The notes under the pieces are model-generated. The model did not search any database, had not been told where the DNA came from, and saw only the letters and a list, made by a program, of their open reading frames with translations. A program made the position numbers and the translations under genes. A stretch of 64,000 nt of DNA from Zea mays (taxonomy: Eukaryota; Streptophyta; Magnoliopsida; Poales; Poaceae), in contig NC_050097.1 in assembly GCF_902167145.1 (NCBI RefSeq), positions 47,042,095 through 47,106,094 of the forward strand, in the 5' to 3' direction. Positions 1-10,841 of this stretch are shown piece after piece; the first letter of the stretch is position 1, and each line of letters starts with the position of its first letter.

Positions 1-2175
1 GAGCCGTTGACACTTGGAGACTGACTGCCATCCATCGATCCCGGCGGCAAATTAAACCCCCGGCTGACTTGAAAACCAGATGGGACCCGGCCGGACTGGG
101 ACTGGGACGTAAACGTACGGCCCCGAGAAGGACGCTGTCACGCTGCTACATGGGCCCCCCCGCGTGGCGTAATAAATGCGGAATGCCCATGCACGCACAC
201 GGCGACGACGCGGCCGCCTCCGGCCACGCACACGCAGGCACGCTTCGTGCGGCCGCGGCTGCCTCCAGCACGCCGGGTGGGTGTGTCGCGTCGATCGAGT
301 CGTCCTCTCGACCGGGGTATATGCTTTATGCTTGGGTTGTCCGTCGCCGTCGCGAGACGAGACACGGGGCCGATGCTGGCTGCGTGGCCCTCGTGGATCG
401 CCTACGTGAGTGAGTACTCCTTACTTGCCTACTACGAGAGCGTGCCGGCCTGGCCGGACCGCGGCCGGGTGGTTGCACGCTCGCATCAGACCGTGGCGGC
501 CGCACGAACGAGGCGTTTGCGTGACTGAGAGGCCGGCGGAAACGAAGTGCGCACGGAAGGTTCGACCGGCTAGCTCCGGTCGGTCGGTCGGTCGGTCACT
601 AGACCGGTGATTAGCGAAACGTTCACGGAGACTGTGCCAGACTACAAGCAGCGTTCCGGTGGCGTCGGGCACTGACCGATTAGTCTCGGCCGCATGCATG
701 CGTCGTACGCCGATGAAGTCACGGATGACAAAACCTATCGTCAGAGTCCACAGCGGTCTAGCAAGGAACAGCCAAACTGCCGGCGGTGGGTTGTTGGTGT
801 CCGGCAAGAAAGTTTGGCGCTGACTGGAGTAAATTGTAAATCTCACCCTCGACGTACGTGGACTCACCATGAGGAGCCACTGTGCCGAAAAGGCAGCGGA
901 ACCCCCACGATCGGTCATGGATGCCGCGGATCTCGGGCACCAGGGAGAGCTACCACACTACACAGATCGAGCACAACCCAGCAAGACCGAAGAGAAACGC
1001 ACCCATTCCCATGTGTGATGCGCGAATGGTGCCGAAAGGGACGCTGCGGCTGGCCGGGTGGCGGTGGCGGGTGCTAAACGACCACCGTGCCGGCCACCGT
1101 CCATGCTTTTCCATGCGAGAGGTGGTCGCAACTCGCAACTTGACCGGCAGCGGGGATGCGTGCTTGCGGCGGCCTGCCTGTAGTTTCCACATCTCACAGC
1201 CCACAGCAGTTTTTTCACATCTCACAGCCCACAGCAGCTTTTTTCACAGCTACAGCCCTTACTACTACTTGCATGCCTGTTGACCGTGGATGGCTGCAAC
1301 TGCGACTGCAATCCTAGTATCCTACCGGGTGAAAAAACGGCCTCGCGTTTGCGTCGCACACGACGCCGAATTTTCTTAAATTGAACTAGATTTATAAAAA
1401 TATGCTAGTAAAAGCATTTATATATATCTAAATAAGTTTATTTATCAAATTCAAAAAAAGCTATCTAGTATTAATAACTATAGATTTATAAGCATTGAGT
1501 ATAAAAAATACTTGAAGGAAAACGATAATAAAAACAATTGTATATTTGACATGTCTACCTACTACTAGTCCTGGTGCCTGTTTAGTCTGTCATGCTAAAA
1601 TATACTATTGCTATCGCGACGTGGGTGGCGAGGTCAAAAGTCAAAAACATGACACGCCATGAGCAACTGAGGACCAGGAGCGGGAGACCGGGAGCCGGCA
1701 GGCGGTCCGGCGCTCCGTGTGCAGACTCGCTCGAATCCATGGCCTCAAACCGCGACGGCAATGCACAGCAGCCGCACGCACGCAGGTCAGCTCAGCTGGT
1801 ACGGTCCCGGTGTCTAGAGTCCACGCAGCTGCGGCCGGAAAGCGTGAAAAACGGCCAAGGGCAGGCAGGTCCGTGTGGACGCCGAGAATGTCAAAACACC
1901 AAACGCCCCGCAACTTGGCTAGCTAGCTTGACCGAGCCGCAGGGCAGCGGTCTGTCGACGAGACGAGACGGGACCGGGGATGAGGCCATGAGGGGAGCTC
2001 CGGCCACGGGACTTTACGGCATGACATGATTGGCAAGCATGGGAAAAGGGGACTCCAGTGTAGTGGTATATGATAGTCATCCGTTTGAAACTACACGGCT
2101 TACTAGTATTTTTCTTTGTTCAAACCTTTTTGGTTTTGATCGGCAACTATTCTACGGTACTGCGGTTTTTTTACG
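1..2175. other. Intergenic stretch without a supportable gene
   Basis: The first 1.3 kb is GC-rich and its short open frames overlap on both strands with no recognisable domain or codon pattern, so I call none of them. About 1,370-1,560 is strongly AT-rich. This may be promoter or distal flank of a gene outside the window, but nothing here proves it. Confidence 0.6.
1188..1243. repeat. 28-bp tandem duplication
   Basis: Two adjacent copies of a unit starting CACATCTCACAGCCCACAGC and ending in a T run. A third copy begins (CACAG) at about 1,244. It lies just before the AT-rich island and has no coding context. Confidence 0.85.
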
Positions 2176-2184
2176 TTTAATTTA
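2176..2184. repeat. Left 9-bp target site duplication of the MULE
   Basis: TTTAATTTA abuts the left inverted repeat and recurs exactly at 6,550-6,558 after the right inverted repeat. Nine base pairs is the usual duplication length for Mutator-superfamily insertions. Confidence 0.95.
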
Positions 2185-2342
2185 GAGTAAATTTCAGTGG
2201 CGGTCATCGAACTTGTCCCGAGTTCTCATCCAGGTCCCGAAACTCGTAAAATGCATAGGCGCATACATAAATTTGTCTTAGGCTCACATTTAGGTCCAAA
2301 TCTCCCCTGCCCGCGTCTAAGAAGCCAACGTGAATGCCAGGT
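2185..2342 (+). repeat. MULE left terminal inverted repeat
   Basis: It matches the reverse complement of 6,391-6,549. Similarity is high over the outer ~125 bp (through CACATTTAGGTCCAAA) and weaker inward to the shared TGCCAGGT. MULE inverted repeats normally carry the transposase-binding sites and the promoter, so transcription of the transposase probably starts in or just after this repeat. Confidence 0.9.
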
Positions 2343-2500
2343 CGGATGACGAAATGCAGAAACCTCCCTAGGAAATACAAGTTTCAGTTCTTTCTCCCTC
2401 TCCTTTCTTCTCCTTCGCGCGTGAGGAGGCGACAGAAGGCGCACGGTGGCTAGGGTTCGACATCCAGGCGTCGTTGGTGGCAGCAGCCGCCGTCTTCTCC

Positions 2501-5500
2501 ATGGCCCCGAGGAGGAGGAAGCAGGATGATCCACCACCAGAATACGGTGAGTCCCTCACTCTCTACCTGTCTGTCCAGCCGCCTCTCCGGGCTCCCTCCC
2601 CGTCCGGCGGCCGCCTCCCCGTGGTCCCTCTCCGTCCGGCGGGCCGCCTCCCCGCGGACCCTCCCCGTCCGGCCGGCCGCCTCCCCATGCTCCCTCCCCG
2701 ACCGGTGGCCGCCTCTCTGCTCCTTCCCCATCCGCACTGCCCCCATCTCCCCATGCTCCCTCTCTGTCCAGCCCCCATCTCCCCACGCTCCCTCCATGTA
2801 CTTAGTGATTGACGATTTTGTCTCTTTGTTGCATCCTAGCTGATTTATATTTTGTGATTTTGTGTGTTCATAATGTAGGAGCCGATGAGATGAAGTTTTC
2901 TGTTGAGGTTCACCATGGTGGGGTTTTCTATGGCAGTGGTCAGAATCGTGCCTACATTGATGGTAAGGTAGATTGGTGGGATCATGTGGATGCTTGGTCA
3001 TGGTCCTATTTCTGGGTTGAAGAAATAGTTATGAAACTTGGCTATGGGTTAAATCCATCCAACTTGACAGTGTACTGGCTCTTAACTGGGAAAGATTTGT
3101 CAGATGGTTTGAGGTATTTGTCCACTGATGATGACACAAGAGTGATGAGCAGAGTGGCTGATAAGGTGAAGAATTTTGTCATCTACTTTAACCATGCACC
3201 TACAGGAAAGGACAATGAAGATGATCCAATTTTCATGGACGATGAAGATGATCCATTTGTCATGGACAATGACAGTGATGTTCAACAGGGAGATGATCCA
3301 GATTTCATGGACAGTGACAATGATGTTCAAGAGGGAGATGATGACCTTTTCGTTGACAGTGTTGATGAAGGCGTGGTAAACCCTGTAGCTGTTAAGGATA
3401 AGTCAAAGAAGGCAATTGGGAGCAGGATGGGAAAGGGGAATGCAATAGTAGTTTCTCAACCACAGAGTACTGATGAGGAAAGCGATGATGAATTGGAACT
3501 ACCAGAAGATGAAGATGGAGCAAATGGAGTGAGACTTAAATTTAAATCATTTGTGCCTGATGACCTTAACAATCCAACATTTAGGCTTGGTATGACCTTC
3601 CCTTCAGTTGAGATGGTCAGAAAAGTTGTGACAGAGTATAGCTTGAAACATAGAGTCGACATCAAGATGCCTAGGAATGATAGGATGAGGATTAGTGCTC
3701 ACTGTGCACTTGGTTGCCCTTGGACATTGTACTGCTCATGGGACAGTAGGGTGAAGACCTTTCTAGTGAAGAAATATGTGGCAGAACATAATTGTAGAAG
3801 GGAATGGGATCTGAAGAGATGCACTGCAAAGTGGCTAGCAGAGAAATATATTGAAAGCTTTAGGGCTGATGAGAAGATGACTTTGGGTAATTTCTCTAGG
3901 ACAGTACAGAAGGAATGGAATTTTACACCTACTAGAAGCAAGCTTTGGAGAGCCAGAAGGCTAGCTTTGGAGACCATCTATGGAGATGAGCTTGGACAGT
4001 ATAATAAACTTTGGGATTATGGCAATGAGATATTAAGATCAAACCCTGGAAGCACATTCTATCTGAAGCTTTTAGATGGTCATTTTAGCCATCTGTACAT
4101 GTCTCTTGATGCTTGCAAGAGAGGATTTCTCAGTGGTTGTAGGCCAGTTATTTTCCTTGATGGATGCCATTTGAAAACTAAATTTGGGGGCATTCTACTA
4201 ACTGCTGTTGGGGTAGACCCAAATGACTGTATATTTCCAATATCAATGGCTGTTGTTGAAGTGGAGTCCCTAGCCACATGGAAGTGGTTCCTAGAGACAC
4301 TCAAGAAAGATCTTAATATTGACAACACATATCCATGGACCATAATGACAGACAAACAGAAGGTATGTAATCAATGTATTGACTTGTGTAACATCCTATC
4401 TTATGTGGGCTTCTTGTTTATGTAGGGTCTGATTCCAGCAGTGCAACAAGTTTTTCCAGATGCTGAGCATAGGTTCTGTGTCAGGCACCTGTACCAGAAC
4501 TTCCAGGAACACTTCAAAGGTGAGAATCTAAAGAACCAACTATGGATGTGTGCAAGGTCTAGTACTGTTACACAGTGGAATGAAAATATGGATGCCATGA
4601 AGGTCCTAGACCCTGCTGCTCATGCTTGGTTAGATAAAATGGCACCAAACACTTGGGTTAGGGCCTTTTTTAGCACATTTCCAAAGTGTGATAGCCTCCT
4701 GAACAATAATTGTGAAGTGTTCAACAAATACATCCTTGAGGCTAGGGAACTCTCCATTCTGTCTATGTTGGAGAGGATAAAATCCCAGTTGATGACCAGG
4801 TTTTACAACAAACAAGTAGAGGCGACAGAAAAATTCTCAGGACCTGTTTGCCTAAAAATCAGGAAGAAACTTTTAAAAAATGCTGATTATGCTAATGTCT
4901 GTTATGTCCTACCTGCTGGGCATGGTATTTTCCAAGTACAGTCTAAGGGGGGTGACTACATTGTAGATGTGTTGAAGAAAAAATGTGACTGCAGGAGATG
5001 GGATCTCACTGGAATCCCTTGCAACCATGCCATTGCCTGCCTTAGACATGAGAGGATCCCAGCAGAGGATCTGCTCCCAGCTTGTTATTCTACTCAAACT
5101 TACAGTTCTGTGTATGGATTCACTATTATGCCTTGCAATGACAAATCCATGTGGAAACAAACAAATGGTCCTGAGATTCAGCCACCAATCTATGAGAAAA
5201 AGGTTGGTAGGCCACCAAAATCTAGAAGGAAGCAGCCACATGAGATTCAGACAACCCAAGGCCCTAAATTGTCAAGGCATGGAGTAGTTATCACTTGCAG
5301 TTGGTGTGGGAAGGAGAATCACAATAGGGCTGGCTGCAGTCTTAAAAAGTTAGGAATCGATCCTACACAAATATCTGCAACACATGTTGAAGAACAACCA
5401 GTTGAAAATGATGGAGAAGAACCAGTCATCACCCAAGTATATCACTCACCACTATAATTCAATTTGCATCCATGTTTATTTGCTATGTTACCAATGCTTT

Positions 5501-5890
5501 TTATGCAGGAAATGGGGAGACCACAACCTGCTGCTGTAGATCCTAGTGAGACCATGTTATCACAGATGCTCCATGAGGTATACTCAACTAGGCCTTACTT
5601 TGCATCCCAATGAGACCATGTTGTCACCTATGCTCCATGAGGTATGCTCACAATAGATAACTATCATGCAGGCTTCAAGTGGCCCTACAGACATTCAGCA
5701 TGGTCCACTACCAGATTCAGTTTTTATTGGAGACAATCAGCCTGTTGCTCGACCTGTTGCACCCACCACCGCATCCAAGGCGGGAAAGGCAGCACTCAAG
5801 AAGAGGAAGAGTGCAGGCAATACGGCAGGAGCAACCAAGACAACTAAGAAATCCAAGACAAAACCCAAGTCTGGAGGGAAGAAAACGTAG
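2501..5890 (+). CDS. MULE transposase (MURA-type), five exons
   Basis: Predicted exons are 2501-2546, 2879-4362, 4426-5436, 5509-5577 and 5672-5890. All junctions use GT...AG, and the joined frame is open for 942 codons. In order it shows an N-terminal domain starting near residue 20, a long acidic Asp-rich repeat stretch (about 127-180), a MuDR-type DNA-binding region (about 250-322) and the MULE catalytic region. Likely DDE residues are Asp443 (in FLDGCH), Asp507 (in TDKQKG) and Glu607 (in NNNCEVFN). Then follow a SWIM zinc finger (CDC...CNH, about 697-710), an AT-hook-like GRPPK (about 771), a CCHC knuckle (801-814) and a Lys-rich tail likely to act in nuclear targeting. The first ATG was chosen because exon 1 splices in frame. 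No stop or frameshift was found. The splice model is inferred by eye, and exons 4 and 5 are the least certain. Confidence 0.88.
2577..2795. repeat. GC-rich minisatellite in transposase intron 1
   Basis: Degenerate units of about 36 bp built on CTCCCCGTCCGGCGGCCGC are repeated several times within the intron 2547-2878. Read on the minus strand they give a Gly/Asp/Glu-rich pseudo-repeat protein. I regard that as a by-product of the repeat. Confidence 0.75.
5549..5651 (+). repeat. Duplicated exon-4 segment including its splice donor
   Basis: The end of exon 4 (GAGACCATGTTATCACAGAT onward through CTCCATGAG and the GTAT donor) recurs at about 5,609-5,651 inside the next intron with a few changes. 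The second copy keeps the donor but has no evident acceptor of its own, so it looks like a decaying pseudo-exon. Confidence 0.75.
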
Positions 5891-5909
5891 GTCAACATGA
5901 TAGGTTACT

Positions 5910-5982
5910 GACCCCTTTTGTGAATGATAGCGTGCTGACCCTTTTTGTGAATGATAGCATGCTGATCCTTTTGTAAATGATA
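5910..5982. repeat. Three-unit 27-bp tandem repeat after the transposase stop
   Basis: Units of the form GACCCCTTTTGTGAATGATAG are repeated three times directly after the stop codon, in the presumed 3' UTR of the MULE transcript. Confidence 0.8.
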
Positions 5983-6011
5983 GTCAGGTTTCATATTTTG
6001 ATGTGCATATT

Positions 6012-6240
6012 GAGGCACCATAAACTTGTATGGAAGCTCAGCATGTAAGGCACCATGTATGCATGCTATGAGGCACCATAAACTTGTATGGAAGCTCAGC
6101 TTGTATGACCCTGTATGCATGGCGTGTGGCATCAGAAACATATATAATGCTATGTATGGATGCTATTTCAGATGGCTCATATGTAACCTGTATGCATGGC
6201 GCTGTATGGATGCTATTTCAGATGGCTCATTTGAAGTTAT
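6012..6240. repeat. Tandem repeats in the MULE 3' region
   Basis: Two copies of a ~58-bp unit containing GGCACCATAAACTTGTATGG (about 6,012-6,125) are followed by two copies of a unit containing GATGCTATTTCAGATGGCTC (about 6,145-6,240). They lie between the coding region and the right inverted repeat, with no open frame of note. Confidence 0.75.
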
Positions 6241-6390
6241 GTGCTTCTAGTTCTTTATCTGTACATCTATGTGAACATGTACTCCATTTTCCATCATTGA
6301 TTCACAAATTTCTGAACCTAGATGCGTTGAAGTTGGAGTTTGGACCTTCAAATGAAGAGAAGTAGGGGGGGTTTTGCATTTTGTAATCTA

Positions 6391-6549
6391 ACCTGGCAGT
6401 CCACGTCAGCCTGGCCGAGGGAGGCGGGGGAGGTTTGGACCTAAATGTGAGCCTAAGACAAGTTTATGTATGCGCCTATGTATTTTACGAGTTCCGGGAC
6501 CTGGATGAGAACTCGTGACGAGTTCGATGACCGCCACTGAAATTTACTC
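6391..6549 (-). repeat. MULE right terminal inverted repeat
   Basis: Reverse complement of the left repeat, ending ATTTACTC, followed at once by the second TTTAATTTA copy (6,550-6,558). Confidence 0.9.
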
Positions 6550-6558
6550 TTTAATTTA

Positions 6559-9044
6559 TTGATGCCGTTAAACACGGTAAAAATAATGTTTGCTCATGAT
6601 TACAGTTTATATATCGTACACGTAGATGGAGGAGCACTGATGGAGTAATCGCGGGTCAAATTCTTGTCCCACTGTGGTTTTATAAAAAAAAAATTCGGTT
6701 TCTGACCTGGTCGGTCGGTTTTAGTTTCGTGCGGCACTGCACCGCAGGAGCATGTGCCTGTCAGCCTGTGGTGGTAGTGGCACATCGCGGTCCATGGTCA
6801 GCAGCCGGCCAGAAGCCCGAGTCTGAACAGCCGGGTTAAGAATCAACGAGCAAACCATGTATGTCGATCCCTAGACCAGCAAAGCCACGAATTAGACCAA
6901 AAGGACCGGAAGGTGGTGTACAGTGTACTGTTATGATACGCTGGCCCAAACCTTTCAGGCTTTCACAATCATGTCGGCGGTGGTGGTTAGCCAGCTTTTA
7001 CCGACAACCGGAAGCACCGACGGGAAAAGGGAAATCTCCCCAATTATCTTGTCCTGGGGGCATGGACTGTAAGTACAATCGACTTTACATGATGCTGGTG
7101 GCTAGCTAAACATGAGTTTACTTACTTACCTCACGAACAGAAGCTCATAGGGTCTTCAGGCCCAGGGACAGGGACTCGCTATGAACTGGTACTGGTAGCA
7201 CACAGGACAGGAGCTCCGTAGAGGTAAACTGCAAAGGCAACATAAGCTCAGGGAAAAAAAATATTTGGTGTTCTTCAGCCTACCTTTGTTTTTTGAACTT
7301 AGACAACCGCTGCACACGGAAGATGATCTAACCAGCGTTGTCGAAAGGAACTTCAGCGGAGTAGCTTACAAGGACTATCCCCCCCTCAATCAACTAAAAG
7401 GTGTGGACTATACACACACACACACACACACACAAATGGTCAAAGGAAGATAATCATCCAGACAATGAACAACATGTCGATAAGTAAAAGGCGACCATGA
7501 AGACCAGGATTTCAGTCTTCCAAGATATCCAGGCTGGAGAGCTTTCTGTAGGCTGTAGCTGTCCAAGACTGCACTGCACAGTTCAGGAAATTACACCACA
7601 GCGAAACAATATTCAAATGAGACGACGTGCTAACCTAACCAGTCTAGGCTGTAAGATAGAAATGCAGCAATGTAAGGTTGGACACTGCCATCGATGAAAG
7701 TAGAGGAAAAGATGTATGTGGAGTATGGACTCATGAAATGCAATGCGATGGCCATAACAGAGAAATTAGAGGGCTATCCACTAATGCAATGTCCATAGCA
7801 TTAGCGCGTAGTGCTTATACAGCTTTCCAAAGCATGTTAGCAGTTAGCTGCCTTATGCCTTAGCTCCTACCGCAGCCACAGAAAACAAGGCCACACGCAT
7901 GTAATGTACAGAAGTGGTGTCCTAGAAAATAGTGTTTAGCACTGCTATATTTTCACCTAGGAGGCAGAGGTTAATATAATTGGCATAGAAGGGGAATTTG
8001 ATCGAATTCAATGGATTAATCTAACTGAGCATATGGTTAATATAACAGAGCATGAGCCTGCATCTTTATTATCATAATAAAAACAATAAATATCACAAGG
8101 CTGATTTTTCTTGAAATGGCACAAACATGGGGTCAGCCAATCAGCCATCCGTCAGAAGTAACTTGAGCTCCAGTTGTGTGGTGGTTCTTTAAATCCCACT
8201 TCTGCTACTCTAAAGTAAGTAAATCATAACTAGGAATTGATCTCACATTGGACCCAAACCCAACTTTTCTAGTCTATTAAAACAAAGGAATAGTTACTAT
8301 GCTGATCTCAGAGGCAAAGGGCTAATGTCCATTTATGTGTTTTATTGTATATCAAACAACTAAAAAAATGGATCACTTGTTTCTAAACAAAGTAATCCAG
8401 GAACTCCTGTAATACTCACCCCCTTTCTCATGTTTGAATTTATGTTGTCAACAAATGAATAAAGAGTCCGAGAAGACGTATGCATAACAGACTCGGTACC
8501 TAGGTCAATGGGTTCAGTGGAGAATTGCGTATAGAAAGGAGCAATAAAACGCATGCACTTGAGCAACAAAGTGCTCATCCCTTGTTCTTTCGCTTCTACA
8601 GGTGCAATCCTACAATATCTTGTTCCTTAAACTTGGCTACACATTCCATCTTAACCTAAATTCAGAGGCAAGTACCTCCAGACAGAAATAGAGAATACTG
8701 ATCCAAAGTACAGGCCTGAAACGACTTATATTTTGGATATGAGGATGCCTTGGCTAAACGTGAATCCAGAAAGTAAACATCAAACCATGTGTACAATCCA
8801 ATGTGCTCACATCCTGTAAATATGCATAAAAAATTGCAACTACAATCAGCCAAACAGGCATGATATTTAACATTGTTAGAGAAATAACAATAAAAAAAGA
8901 CAGAGAACTAAGCTCTACGCTACAATATGCCAGAAGCAAAGAGGACTTACAATCAAAATTGAAGCAATGTGTAAGTGCTAACCTACTCCACCACTACATA
9001 CAATGATGTTAAAAGTGCACACATGCTCTTGAATTAATCGTGAC
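6559..9044. other. Intergenic stretch between MULE and PPR gene
   Basis: About 2.5 kb without a convincing gene. The part nearest the PPR stop (roughly 8,300-9,044) is AT-rich and could include the 3' UTR of that gene. A (CA)n microsatellite lies at 7,412-7,434. Short open frames here lack domains. Confidence 0.55.
7412..7434. repeat. (AC)n microsatellite
   Basis: An uninterrupted dinucleotide run of about 11 AC units. Confidence 0.95.
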
Positions 9045-10841
9045 TCAAGAAGATCGAATATTTTGATCTAACAACAAAGCTTCATTCTTGATCAAGCTGT
9101 TAGAAAGTACATCTCTTGAGCACAACCTGCTTAGCAATTCTCTTGCCTCCTTCGAATAGCCCTCATAAAACAAACCTTCTATGAGTATAATGTAGGTCGA
9201 TTCATCAGGCATACAACCACATGACACCATATCAGCAAGCACATCAATAGCATAATCTGTTTTCCCATTTCTGCAAAGCCCTAACAGTACTGTATTGTAG
9301 AGTACTGTCTGGGGTGATATGCCTGAATCTTGCAGTTTATGAACCACCTGGACTACCTCTTCAATTTTATCCTCTTTATTCAGACTCTCAGTTAACACCC
9401 GGTACATCTTATCTGTGTTGAATCCTTTGTTGGCCATTTCATTCAACAACTCAAGGGCTTGTTCCATCTTGCCAGCCTTGGTTAGTCCACCTATTATTGT
9501 ACTGTAAGTAGTTGAATTAGGATTGCAGCCTTTCTCAGGCATTTGCTTAAAGACTTCAAAGGCCTGCAAAATCAATCCCTTTTGACACCAGAAACTAATA
9601 ATAGTATTGAATGTCGAGTTATCTGGGAGGCGATCATTCTGGGACATCTTAATCATTAGCTCCTCGGCATCCTCCCACCTATCAGCACTGCACAAACCCT
9701 TTAGCACAGTGTTGTAGGTGACAATATCAGGTTTACAACCAAAGGATTGCATGTTGCTGAGTAACTCCAAGGCACTATCCACATTTCCTTGCTCACACAT
9801 CCCACTGATTACAGCATTGTATGTAACAACATTTGCCGTGCATCCATGCTTTGACATTTTCTCTAGATACAGAGTAACTTTCTGGAGCAATCCTTTTCGA
9901 CACAAGGTATTGATGATCACATTGAGTGTTGCTTCGTTTGGTGGGCAGTTCTCACGAACCATCTCGTCTAGAATCTCATCAGCATCCACCCATCGCTCGA
10001 TGCTGCAGAAACCCTTCAAAACAGTGTTGTAGTTGACAGTGTTGGGCTTGCAACCTCTAGAAGGCAAGCTGTTCAGAAGCTCGCGTGCCTGGTCTACATC
10101 ACCTTCTCTGCACATAGCATCGATGATGACATTGTACGTCACGTTGTTGGGCTCACACCCCTCTGCGCGCATGAAATCGATGAGCTCCAGGGCCTGCCGG
10201 TATCCTCTCCCCTTGCACGCCGCCTGGAGCAGGATGTTGTAGGTGACCACGTCGGGCGCGCACCCGCGGCAGAGCATGCCGTCGAGCACCACGAGGGCGT
10301 CCGCGACCCGCCCGCGCTCGCAGAGCGCGTGGATGAGTGGGTTGTGGGCGTACGCGCTGCTGGCCTGCACGTGCGCGGGCATTCCGCCCACGACGCGGCG
10401 CGCGTCCTCGAGCAGGCCCGCGCGGCAGTACCCGTCGACCAGCGCGCCGTAGGTGGCGGCGGTGGCCTCGGGCCCGCACGCCTCGACGACGCGCGCGGCG
10501 TCGGCGGGGCGGCCCCGCCGGCAGAGGTCGCGGACAAGCCGGTTGGCGAGCGGAACGTCGGGCGGGCGCGGCGAGGAGCCCACGAGGCGGAGCGCCGCGT
10601 CTAGGTCGCCCCGGTGGATCAGGGCGCTGAGGCGGCGGTCTGCTCCGTGCAGTCGGCGCGGCGGCAGCGGAGGCGGCCTGGTGCTGGTGTTGGGGATGCC
10701 CGGTGGGCTGGGCCTTGAGCTGCGGACGCACAGGCGGCGGCGCGCGGGGTGGCGCGAGTGGTGAGGGCGGCCGGCGGACGAGGGAGAGAAGGGGAGGAGA
10801 ACGCACACGGTGGGGGGCGGGGGCGGGGGCGGCGAAGTCAT
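9045..10841 (-). CDS. Pentatricopeptide repeat (PPR) protein, P class
   Basis: A single-exon frame of 598 residues. PPR proteins bind organellar RNA in a sequence-specific way and act in processing, stability or translation. The N-terminal ~60 residues are rich in Pro, Ser, Arg and His and poor in acidic residues, which suits a plastid or mitochondrial transit peptide. From about residue 75 I count about 14 repeats of the VTYNxLIxxxCxxGxxxxA type, most exactly 35 residues long, running almost to the end. There is no E, DYW or SMR extension, so it is P class. The start is the first ATG (10,839-10,841, before a Ser-Pro8 run); the frame stays open upstream only through a non-ATG codon. The 5' half is far more GC-rich than the 3' half, as is common in grass genes. 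It resembles Arabidopsis At1g09900-type proteins, but orthology is not shown. Confidence 0.93.
   Translation of the reverse strand: MTSPPPPPPPTVCVLLPFSPSSAGRPHHSRHPARRRLCVRSSRPSPPGIPNTSTRPPPLPPRRLHGADRRLSALIHRGDLDAALRLVGSSPRPPDVPLANRLVRDLCRRGRPADAARVVEACGPEATAATYGALVDGYCRAGLLEDARRVVGGMPAHVQASSAYAHNPLIHALCERGRVADALVVLDGMLCRGCAPDVVTYNILLQAACKGRGYRQALELIDFMRAEGCEPNNVTYNVIIDAMCREGDVDQARELLNSLPSRGCKPNTVNYNTVLKGFCSIERWVDADEILDEMVRENCPPNEATLNVIINTLCRKGLLQKVTLYLEKMSKHGCTANVVTYNAVISGMCEQGNVDSALELLSNMQSFGCKPDIVTYNTVLKGLCSADRWEDAEELMIKMSQNDRLPDNSTFNTIISFWCQKGLILQAFEVFKQMPEKGCNPNSTTYSTIIGGLTKAGKMEQALELLNEMANKGFNTDKMYRVLTESLNKEDKIEEVVQVVHKLQDSGISPQTVLYNTVLLGLCRNGKTDYAIDVLADMVSCGCMPDESTYIILIEGLFYEGYSKEARELLSRLCSRDVLSNSLIKNEALLLDQNIRSS

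Larger units (their letters stand above)
2185..6549 (+). mobile_element. Mutator-like DNA transposon (TIR-MULE), apparently complete
   Basis: A 4,365-bp element starting GAGTAAATTTCAGTGG and ending with its reverse complement. It has about 158-bp terminal inverted repeats (2,185-2,342 and 6,391-6,549) and a perfect 9-bp TTTAATTTA duplication outside. It carries one five-exon transposase gene on the plus strand, reading outward from the left repeat. No second gene of the mudrB type is visible. The inverted repeats differ at a modest number of positions and the host duplication is unbroken, so the copy is not very old. It lies in the gene-bearing part of the window, as is common for MULEs. Confidence 0.95.

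Noticed and set aside
69..2029. Several GC-rich open frames of 60-165 codons on both strands
   Set aside because: They overlap each other on both strands and show no domain or consistent codon pattern; chance in GC-rich sequence.
2450..3001. A minus-strand frame of 183 codons over MULE intron 1
   Set aside because: It is the reverse reading of a GC-rich minisatellite and lies antisense to the supported transposase gene.
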